Shown: positions 1 through 5,384 of the stretch, piece by piece | Numbering within the stretch: position 1 is the first letter of the stretch | Layout: each line of letters starts with the position of its first letter | NCBI GenBank assembly: GCA_903960725.1 | Contig: CAJCBY010000127.1 | Span: 1 to 5,431, forward strand | DNA length: 5,431 nt | DNA from: an uncultured Cytophagaceae bacterium | Lineage (GTDB): Bacteria; Bacteroidota; Bacteroidia; Cytophagales; Spirosomataceae | Direction of reading: 5' to 3' | Notes under the pieces: model-generated | Told to the model about the DNA's origin: nothing | Seen by the model: the letters and a program-made list of their open reading frames with translations, nothing else | Databases searched by the model: none | Position numbers and translations under genes: made by a program

Positions 1-1176
1 CGTGATCCAAGAGAAAAAGAGTTGCGGTAGGTTCCAGTTTGGAAAAATAAAGCCTGCCGCAATTAATAATACATTGTATCCTAAGTAGCCAATTGAGTCT
101 ACGATATACATCAAGAATCCAATGTTTGCTTTGTGTCTGGTGATCGCAATCATGCGTTCAAATACAGATGTTGTAATGGTTAAATAGGGCAGGTAAATGC
201 CAAATCCAGTCAGCACAATTAGCCAAAAACTGTTCATCGAATGAACACCCCATAAACCGGCAATAACAAGCAACAGGTATCCTGTCGCAATGGCGCTGAG
301 GCTAATAAAAAAGGCGAGGTAATTCCGCTTAATTAAGACCAAGCTACCGTTTATGACTAGGATCCCCACGGTGACCCAGATCTCTGTTTGGGAATAGATA
401 GATGGTACTCCTTCGTAGCCTAAATAATGCCAAATCTCTGGTGCAAAATCCGATCGAATTCCGCGCAATAACGAAGCAAACAAATACAATAAAGAAATCG
501 TTAGAATGCCTGGCCAAAGCTGCTTTATCAGCTGAATACGGTCTTTTTGAGTCATGGGTTGACGTTCAGCTCGATCCGCCACTTCCTCTGCGGTAGGGCG
601 AGGAATCTGCGTCAACATCCACACAAAAAATAGAAAGGGAAGTGCGTATAGTAAGCCCGCCGCAAAGGGCATCCAGTTTTCTGCCACGCCCCAATTCAAC
701 AAAGAAACCCCCACCGATTTAGAAACCCCATCGGCTAAGATAAAACTGCTCCCTAAGGCAGCGATGAATAATTCGGTATTCTTTTTGCCTTCTAAAAAGC
801 CTTGAATGTAACCAAAGATCATTCCGAGTGGAAGACCATTGAGTAGTAGAAAAATCAAATTATACGGCTTTGGCACTAATCCAAAACCCAAAAGCGCAAG
901 TTCTGCGACAACAATACTACTAATAATCGCCTTCGCTCGCTTCTCCCACGTAATGGAGGAGACGAAGAAAATGCCACACCATTTTGAGAGCATATAACCC
1001 GCGATTTGGGAGGAAATTAGGATGGATTTCCAGTGGATTCCCATAAAAAATTGTTCTTCATAGGTGCCCGCAGTAAAGGGTTTGCGAAATCCATAGACAC
1101 AGAAATAACAACCAAAGGCGGCGATCATCGACCAGGCGGGATGCCATCTCCAAGCTTTTGTGTTCGCTTGGATCAT
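1..1176 (-). CDS. MFS-type organophosphonate transporter (DUF5690-like), 3' end beyond window
   Basis: This frame is open from an ATG at 1176 to the left edge, giving 392 codons with no stop, so the C-terminus is missing. It reads as a polytopic inner-membrane protein with about eleven hydrophobic segments visible, a polar central loop near residues 191-220, and the start of a further segment at the edge. I recognise it as the DUF5690-like family found in Bacteroidota. Features recalled from the GlpT/UhpT organophosphate:phosphate antiporters are shared. These are Arg31 in YGFRKPF (TM1, like GlpT Arg45), SK at 64-65, Arg238 in LLRGIRSDFAP (TM7, like GlpT LLRYGILDWSP with Arg269), GFGIYLP at 324-330 and GYLG at 363-366. 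Uptake of AEP or a relative in exchange for Pi is inferred from these residues and the neighbours. Its ATG overlaps the stop of the HD-domain gene as ATGA, so the two are probably translationally coupled. The exact substrate cannot be read from the sequence. Confidence 0.85.
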   Translation of the reverse strand, partial: MIQANTKAWRWHPAWSMIAAFGCYFCVYGFRKPFTAGTYEEQFFMGIHWKSILISSQIAGYMLSKWCGIFFVSSITWEKRAKAIISSIVVAELALLGFGLVPKPYNLIFLLLNGLPLGMIFGYIQGFLEGKKNTELFIAALGSSFILADGVSKSVGVSLLNWGVAENWMPFAAGLLYALPFLFFVWMLTQIPRPTAEEVADRAERQPMTQKDRIQLIKQLWPGILTISLLYLFASLLRGIRSDFAPEIWHYLGYEGVPSIYSQTEIWVTVGILVINGSLVLIKRNYLAFFISLSAIATGYLLLVIAGLWGVHSMNSFWLIVLTGFGIYLPYLTITTSVFERMIAITRHKANIGFLMYIVDSIGYLGYNVLLIAAGFIFPNWNLPQLFFSWIT

Positions 1177-1721
1177 TTCAGGTTTTCCTGTAAGAATGGA
1201 GCGTAAAATTCGATGGGTTGTACTGTTAGGTTAGGAATTTTGGCCATATCATCATAGCGACGCAATTGAACGGCGTCCTTGTAATAGGGGTTCGCTTCGA
1301 ATTTCTGACATTCTTCCTCTGACATCGGCCCGCCTTGCAACTGAAGGCTTAGAACGGATGGCTCGCTCAACAGGGCAAAATAAGACGGCTCCACGGCACA
1401 CAAATAGCGCTTCGCAGCTACGTGTAAATGCACGGGCTCAGAAACAGCTGGAATGAAATATTTGATCAAAAATCGATTGCCTAATTCCTCATGCAAATCA
1501 TCAATTCCCTGCTCAGGCGCATCGTCTGGTAGCGCATGCAATAGGTGGCCAATGTCATGTAATAGCGAGGCGATGACTAAACTACTCGACGCCTTTTCAG
1601 CTAAAGCTAAATGCGCAGATTGCAGTGCATGTTCTCCTTGCGTAACGGGTTCTCCACCATATTCAGAGTCCCCTTGATCGTTAAACAAGGTGATGATTTT
1701 TTCGACGATTGAGCTCGACAT
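1173..1721 (-). CDS. phnZ: PhnZ/TmpB-type HD-domain diiron oxygenase (phosphonate C-P cleavage)
   Basis: A 182-residue HD-domain protein, the usual length for the phosphonate-operon HD family. PhnZ is a mixed-valent diiron oxygenase that splits (R)-1-hydroxy-2-aminoethylphosphonate into glycine and Pi with O2; TmpB does the same for 1-hydroxy-trimethyl-AEP. The metal ligands are visible: His31, His55-Asp56 (LLHDIGH, with His59 after it), His77, His100 and Asp157 (RRYDD). The PhnZ-specific pair Tyr21/Glu24 (EYGGEP, PhnZ Tyr24/Glu27) and Lys104, four residues after His100 (PhnZ Lys108, phosphonate binding), are also present at matching spacing. This argues for a phosphonate oxygenase rather than a nucleotide phosphohydrolase. 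The start has an A-rich leader and no other in-frame choice is better. It is first in a two-gene operon with the transporter. The hydroxylase PhnY that would supply the substrate is not in the window. Whether the substrate is 1-hydroxy-AEP or an N-methylated form is open. Confidence 0.85.
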   Translation of the reverse strand: MSSSIVEKIITLFNDQGDSEYGGEPVTQGEHALQSAHLALAEKASSSLVIASLLHDIGHLLHALPDDAPEQGIDDLHEELGNRFLIKYFIPAVSEPVHLHVAAKRYLCAVEPSYFALLSEPSVLSLQLQGGPMSEEECQKFEANPYYKDAVQLRRYDDMAKIPNLTVQPIEFYAPFLQENLK

Positions 1722-1756
1722 ATTTTTTCGATTAATTATGTTAATTTAGGGCTTAT

Positions 1757-1775
1757 AAAAGGCCTAAAAAAGGCC
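1757..1775. repeat. Paired AAAAGGCC direct repeats in divergent promoter region
   Basis: Two copies of AAAAGGCC begin at 1757 and 1768, 11 bp (one helical turn) apart, in the 103 bp gap between the divergent phnZ-like and phnO genes. On the other strand they read GGCCTTTT. The spacing and position would suit an operator for a shared regulator, but an AT-rich region can yield this by chance. I see no clear TAnnTTTG promoter box for either gene here; TAGATTTT at 1793-1800 is a seven-of-eight match facing phnO without a good -33 partner. Confidence 0.3.
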
Positions 1776-1824
1776 AATAGGGCGATTTAAATTAGATTTT
1801 ACTTCGCGGTAATTATTTAATAAT

Positions 1825-2265
1825 ATGAAAGAGGGATACACGATAAGGCAGGCTGTTGAATCGGATGCAGCCAGCGTAAAATGTTTGCTGGAGGAGTTGG
1901 AAAACCGACTTTTTGATCAATCTGTTTTCATGTGTATTTATAGAGAGTACCTAATTGCTCCATTAACGCTCATGCAAGTGGCTGTTCAGAATGAAAACGA
2001 GATTATTGGTTTCATTTCCTGCAAGGGGCAATCACTTTTACACCACGAAGGACTCGTTTTTGAAATTCAAGAATTGATTGTGACCGCGGCGCACCAAGGT
2101 AGAGGAGTGGGGCGTAATTTAATCGATGCGCTAAAACCGGAACTCGCTGTGCTAGGAGCAAAGTCTTTAGAGGTCACCTCCAATAAAAGACGCAAAGAAG
2201 CCCACGCATTTTATCAATCTGTGGGCTTCTTAAATTCACATGAAAAGTTTACGATTTACTTTTGA
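1825..2265 (+). CDS. phnO: Aminoalkylphosphonate N-acetyltransferase PhnO (GNAT)
   Basis: A 146-residue GNAT acetyltransferase that aligns almost end to end with the E. coli PhnO sequence as I recall it (144 residues). PhnO transfers acetyl from acetyl-CoA to the amino group of AEP and 1-aminoalkylphosphonates, in the cytoplasm. Shared landmarks include LLHH at 71-74 followed by EIQEL at 80-84, the acetyl-CoA loop QGRGVGRNL at 91-99, GAKSLEVTSN near 111-120, EAHAFY at 125-130 and SHEKFT near the C-terminus. The start at 1825 gives the expected family N-terminus, and an upstream in-frame stop supports it. It stands alone on the plus strand, diverging from the phnZ-like gene and overlapping the end of the phosphatase gene by 10 bp. 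Acetylation may protect against toxic aminophosphonates or prepare substrates for another step; the sequence cannot decide. A generic GNAT is less likely given the full-length match and the context. Confidence 0.88.
   Translation: MKEGYTIRQAVESDAASVKCLLEELENRLFDQSVFMCIYREYLIAPLTLMQVAVQNENEIIGFISCKGQSLLHHEGLVFEIQELIVTAAHQGRGVGRNLIDALKPELAVLGAKSLEVTSNKRRKEAHAFYQSVGFLNSHEKFTIYF
2195..2231 (-). terminator. Perfect 11-bp hairpin inside phnO 3' end, candidate terminator of the opposing operon
   Basis: AAGAAGCCCAC at 2195-2205 and GTGGGCTTCTT at 2221-2231 are exact reverse complements around a 15-base loop. The hairpin starts 25 bases beyond the stop of the alkaline phosphatase gene as read on the minus strand. 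There the closing arm is followed by a T-rich stretch (TGCGTCTTTTATT). Because phnO and the phosphatase gene overlap at their 3' ends, there is no non-coding space for a terminator, so placement inside phnO is plausible. The segment encodes the PhnO stretch from KEAH to VGFL, so protein conservation alone may explain part of it. The tail is not a pure T run, so termination strength is uncertain. It could also act on the plus strand, though too early for phnO. Confidence 0.5.
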
Positions 2266-3308
2266 CCTAGTTTCAAGGCTAGTTTGATTTTTGTAAAGAT
2301 ATCATAGTTGTTGTATATGCCTCCAAAAGTTTCAGCGCCTGGACCAAAAGCAAATACAGGAATCATTTGACCCGTGTGTCCTTTCGTCGTGAAAGCTGCT
2401 TTAACTTCACCAGTCTTCATATTTCCACCCATCAACGCCATTCCACCTGTCTCGTGGTCTGCCGTGATGATGACTAATGTTTCTTCGTTCTTTTGGGCAA
2501 AATCAAGCGCGTATCCAATGCTTTTGTCAAAGTCCACCATTTCCGTAATCGCGTAGTCCGCATCATTTGCATGTCCACCCCAATCAATTTGTGACCCTTC
2601 GATCATCACGAAAAATCCTTTCTTATTCTGATTCAAAATTTCAAGTGATTTTTTTGTGGATTTCAATAAAGCATCGCCGCGGCCTTCCATCACTTTGATG
2701 GGATTTTCATCTGCATAAAGTGCGACAAGAGGACCTTTAGTAATACCGTCTACATCTAAGGTCGACTGAACTTGGTAGCCCTTTTTACGCAAGGAATCTA
2801 GCAGATTTAAACCATCTTTCCGCTTTTCAAAATACTTTCTTCCGCCGCCTATCACCACATCGACAGGAGTCTTCATAAAATCCAATGCGATTTCTTCATG
2901 CATCGAGCGCTTTAATTGATGCGCAATGAAAGAAGACGGAGTGGCATCCGTAATATCACAGGTGCTGACTAAGCCCGTGGCTAATCCCTTTTGCTCCGCC
3001 ATTTCAAGTAAAGTAGTCGAAGGGACTTTTAATGAATCTACTCCTATCGCCCCATTATAGGTTTGTTTTCCCGTAGCAAATGCCGTAGCACCCGCCGCAG
3101 AATCCGTCACATAATTATCTGATGCCTGGTTTTTATGAAAGCCGATTACCTTCACGCGTTCTAGATTTAGATGGCCTCTGTTAGCGGTTAATCCCGCATA
3201 GATTTGGCTGACCCCCATTCCATCGCCTATGAGAAGGATAACATTTTTTGGGGTTTTTTGGCCAAATAAACTAGCGCTTATAAGGCAAAGGGCTAACAAT
3301 TTTTTCAT
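2256..3308 (-). CDS. Secreted alkaline phosphatase (PhoA superfamily), compact form
   Basis: A 350-residue alkaline phosphatase that hydrolyses phosphate monoesters outside the cytoplasmic membrane. Residues 1-16 form a signal peptide (MKK, then a hydrophobic stretch), with likely cleavage before Gln17. All main active-site residues are present: Asp29 (GDGMG), Asp69-Ser70 (TDSAAGATA, Ser70 nucleophile), Asp121/Thr123 (TDATPSSF), Arg134 as probable phosphate clamp, Glu237, Asp242, His246, Asp284-His285 (TADHETGG) and His311 (KGHTGQ). The position equal to E. coli Lys328 is Trp243, as in several marine and cold-active enzymes. At about 120 residues shorter than E. coli PhoA, it lacks room for large insertions. 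Its ATG overlaps the stop of the FAD oxidoreductase gene as ATGA, making it the last gene of a three-gene operon. It would add Pi release from esters, or hydrolysis of phosphonate esters, to the C-P pathway; that role is inferred. Confidence 0.93.
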   Translation of the reverse strand: MKKLLALCLISASLFGQKTPKNVILLIGDGMGVSQIYAGLTANRGHLNLERVKVIGFHKNQASDNYVTDSAAGATAFATGKQTYNGAIGVDSLKVPSTTLLEMAEQKGLATGLVSTCDITDATPSSFIAHQLKRSMHEEIALDFMKTPVDVVIGGGRKYFEKRKDGLNLLDSLRKKGYQVQSTLDVDGITKGPLVALYADENPIKVMEGRGDALLKSTKKSLEILNQNKKGFFVMIEGSQIDWGGHANDADYAITEMVDFDKSIGYALDFAQKNEETLVIITADHETGGMALMGGNMKTGEVKAAFTTKGHTGQMIPVFAFGPGAETFGGIYNNYDIFTKIKLALKLGQK

Positions 3309-4462
3309 GAGTATAGTTTTTGAATGTATTCTGCAGTGAAACCAGGTGAAGTGGTCATTCCTTTGCCACCTATTCCATTGATAATATGGATTACGTCATC
3401 CACGACTTTCGTGAATACGTCTGATCGTGTACCTTGTAAGTAAAACCCTGCCCAAGTCGAATCAATGGTCCAGTTTTCCAATGAGGTGATTCGCTTCGCT
3501 TCCGCTAACATCATCTCATTGATTTCAGAGGAGACTTCAAAACCGAAATTAGCCTGTTCTCCAGCAGGCACATATTCGTGTGAATCCCCTAAAATAATGG
3601 AGCCGTCATCCGCTTGTTTAAACAAGATGTGAATACCTTTTGCCTGTAATTGTTTTTGTTCCGAAGAGGTATAAATTTTAGCAAAAGAAGGACAAGATTT
3701 AAAGCTATCGTAGCGACGAATTGTTAAGCCTGTTAGGATGTTTGATTTAAGTATTTTCTTCTGAGGCGCCAGACGCAACATCTGCAATTTGCTGATTTTT
3801 AGCTCGGAGGTGGGGTAATGTTCCGGTAGTAAGAATTGTGTATCGCGTCCATTAGCTAAGATTACCTTATCACCCCAAAACGATTGCTTCTTAGAGGTTG
3901 TGATCATTGCAATTCCGCGTTTTTTCTCTACCGCAATGACTGGACATGAGTTTTGGTAATGTAAACCTAAATTTTTAATCATAAACTCGCGAACTCGGTG
4001 CACCATCACAAGGGGATTCAGTGAAGCTTCCTCCGGAATGAATAATCCTCCTTTCACATACTCTTTTTTAAAATGGGGGTTAATCTCTAACGTTTCTGAT
4101 GCAGTGTACAGGCGAGAGATATAATCACGGTCTTTAAAAAGTTGCATCATTTCCTCCAGCAAGATCATTTCCTGGTCATCCGAGGCAACGTACCAGGAAC
4201 CGTTTTTCACCACGGAGATATCTACTTCTTCTTGTAGATCCTTGTATATTTTCAAGGATTTTCTGCCATAATCGAACCAAGTGTCCAAGGCTTGTCCAGA
4301 AGGAACGGCTTGTCCAAAATTGCGAAAACTCGCCTCGTAAGGCTGGGCATCTTTCTCTAATAACAAAACCGATTTTCCTTTTCTCAGTGCGTGGTAAGCA
4401 CAAAAGGTTCCTATGATACCGCCACCTACAATGACTAAATCGTATTTTCTATTTTTATACAT
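3305..4462 (-). CDS. FAD-dependent aminophosphonate oxidoreductase (TIGR03364-like, PbfC/PbfD-type)
   Basis: A 385-residue DAO-family flavoenzyme. The N-terminal Rossmann dinucleotide motif is VGGGIIG at 12-18, followed by the acidic residue Glu36 (LLLEKD) that binds the FAD ribose. ASFRNFG at 44-50 follows, as in the phosphonate-associated clade, and GIGGKGMTTSPG at 363-374 is the typical C-terminal FAD contact. Members of this clade occur beside PhnX-like hydrolases, and some have been reported to oxidise N-methyl-AEP, and in some cases AEP, to phosphonoacetaldehyde, bypassing the transaminase PhnW. Here it lies directly after the PhnX-like gene with an 8 bp overlap and before the phosphatase gene with a 4 bp overlap, so the product is likely handed to the hydrolase in the cytoplasm. 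No signal peptide is visible. Which amine it prefers is not readable from sequence. A glycine or sarcosine oxidase role is less likely given the neighbours. Confidence 0.88.
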   Translation of the reverse strand: MYKNRKYDLVIVGGGIIGTFCAYHALRKGKSVLLLEKDAQPYEASFRNFGQAVPSGQALDTWFDYGRKSLKIYKDLQEEVDISVVKNGSWYVASDDQEMILLEEMMQLFKDRDYISRLYTASETLEINPHFKKEYVKGGLFIPEEASLNPLVMVHRVREFMIKNLGLHYQNSCPVIAVEKKRGIAMITTSKKQSFWGDKVILANGRDTQFLLPEHYPTSELKISKLQMLRLAPQKKILKSNILTGLTIRRYDSFKSCPSFAKIYTSSEQKQLQAKGIHILFKQADDGSIILGDSHEYVPAGEQANFGFEVSSEINEMMLAEAKRITSLENWTIDSTWAGFYLQGTRSDVFTKVVDDVIHIINGIGGKGMTTSPGFTAEYIQKLYS

Positions 4463-5150
4463 AAGAGAGTAGGTCAGAAATTTTCTCTAAAAGTCCATCG
4501 TTTGGATGTGCAGCTAATTGCTCTCGTGTATGCGTTCCGTTGCAAACTCCTAAGGCATAACGAACACCTGCATTTTTGCCAAATAGCAAATCCACAGGCG
4601 TATCTCCCACATTGATCACTTCTTCCAGATCTGTGATACCAAGCGACTTCATCGCATACTGAATCATGGCAGGCGAAGGTCTTCCTTCTCCATTCACTTC
4701 ATCGGGAGTGACAGAAAGATGTATACTTGTTGAGGATTCCGAGTTAGCCACCCAGTCTAAGCGACCTAAAATAATATCGGCTACCTCGCGGTAAAAACCG
4801 GTCGTTAGGGCGATCTTAATTCCTTTCGCATGTAAGGCATCGAAAAGTTCCAGGCATCCTTCCGTAGGATAAACGGGCTGTGTACGGTAATGGTTTTCTA
4901 ATATTTCTTTAAAATCCGCATACGACTTTGCGGCTAGTTCTGCTATGCGCGGATCCCCTTTGCCTACTTGCTCCGTCCACAACAAAGTGAAAACATACAA
5001 TTTTGCGTAGCCTTGCAAGGCCAAAATACGTTCATCACTAGAATGCAATTCATTTTTAATGGCCGCTTGTTTAAAGCAATATTCCACTTCATGTTGGTCC
5101 ATTACTGTGGTGCCGGCCATGTCTAAAACAACTAGTTTAATCTCTTTCAT
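4455..5150 (-). CDS. PhnX-like HAD phosphonatase (TIGR03351-like)
   Basis: A 231-residue HAD-superfamily hydrolase close to phosphonoacetaldehyde hydrolase, which forms acetaldehyde and Pi. Motif 1 is LDMAGTTV (Asp10 nucleophile, with Ala12 in place of the usual second Asp), the mark of phosphonatases. LQGYAK at 45-50 places Lys50 where recalled B. cereus PhnX has its Schiff-base lysine (GLLK, Lys53). TTGFYRE at 116-122 is motif 2, VTPDEVNGEGRPSP at 147-160 carries the Arg of GRP, and NVGDTPVD at 180-187 is motif 4. The ending with GTHTREQLAAHP is typical of the TIGR03351 clade. A GTG at 5168 would add six residues, but the ATG at 5150 gives the standard start directly before the first beta strand and is chosen. 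It is first in the operon and overlaps the oxidoreductase gene by 8 bp. The substrate is probably phosphonoacetaldehyde, though a hydroxylated relative has been proposed for the clade. Confidence 0.9.
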   Translation of the reverse strand: MKEIKLVVLDMAGTTVMDQHEVEYCFKQAAIKNELHSSDERILALQGYAKLYVFTLLWTEQVGKGDPRIAELAAKSYADFKEILENHYRTQPVYPTEGCLELFDALHAKGIKIALTTGFYREVADIILGRLDWVANSESSTSIHLSVTPDEVNGEGRPSPAMIQYAMKSLGITDLEEVINVGDTPVDLLFGKNAGVRYALGVCNGTHTREQLAAHPNDGLLEKISDLLSYV

Positions 5151-5183
5151 ACATAAATATACCACCACCGCATTAACCTGCTA

Positions 5184-5274
5184 TTATGCCTAATTCATGA
5201 AATTGTTATGCTTTAAAATATGGTACTTTTCTAAGTTTTTATTCTGAAAAATTTGGTTTCAAAATGAGGCATAA
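5184..5274. repeat. TTATGC repeats in the divergent intergenic region
   Basis: TTATGCCT at 5184-5191 has an exact inverted copy, AGGCATAA, at 5267-5274. The match extends imperfectly to three of the four following bases on the arm side (ATT). A weaker direct copy, TTATGCTT, lies at 5206-5213, 22 bp (two helical turns) after the first. All lie in the 234 bp between the start of the phosphonatase gene and the right-edge gene, which otherwise holds AT-rich sequence, the promoter noted separately and no gene. They could be operator half-sites for a regulator of the phosphonate operon. No regulator gene is in the window, so this is speculative. Confidence 0.35.
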
Positions 5275-5331
5275 CACAGGCGTAATATGTAACGCTTATT
5301 CTTAACAATATCTTGTTTTTTCTGATTCATC

Positions 5332-5357
5332 TTGTTAAAACAGGTAGTCTACTTTTG
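5332..5357 (+). promoter_or_regulatory. Bacteroidetes-type sigma-A promoter for right-edge gene
   Basis: TACTTTTG at 5350-5357 is an exact match to the Bacteroidetes -7 consensus TAnnTTTG. A TTG at 5332-5334 could serve as the -33 element, but the spacer of 15 bases is shorter than the usual 19-21, so the -7 box carries the call. Transcription would start around 5362-5366, leaving a short AT-rich leader before the ATG at 5385. No equally good box was found facing the phosphonate operon; TATATTTA (5161 to 5154, minus strand) is a seven-of-eight match almost touching its start codon. Confidence 0.5.
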
Positions 5358-5384
5358 CATCGAACATTAATTAAACTAACTCAT

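Noticed and set aside
402..596. Plus-strand 64-codon open frame
   Set aside because: Lies wholly antisense within the transporter gene, has no recognisable domain and shows no leader.
1453..1677. Plus-strand 74-codon open frame
   Set aside because: Antisense to the well-supported HD-domain gene; Ser/Cys-rich composition is typical of a shadow frame.
2374..2556. Plus-strand 60-codon open frame
   Set aside because: Antisense to conserved active-site segments of the alkaline phosphatase.
4176..4403. Minus-strand 75-codon open frame
   Set aside because: Out-of-frame shadow inside the FAD oxidoreductase gene, whose own frame carries all family motifs.
5154..5161. TATATTTA as a -7 promoter box for the phosphonatase operon
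   Set aside because: Only a seven-of-eight match, no -33 partner, and so close to the ATG that it would force a leaderless transcript.
5151..5168. GTG start adding six residues to the phosphonatase
   Set aside because: The extension is not family-like, and the ATG at 5150 directly precedes the conserved first beta strand.
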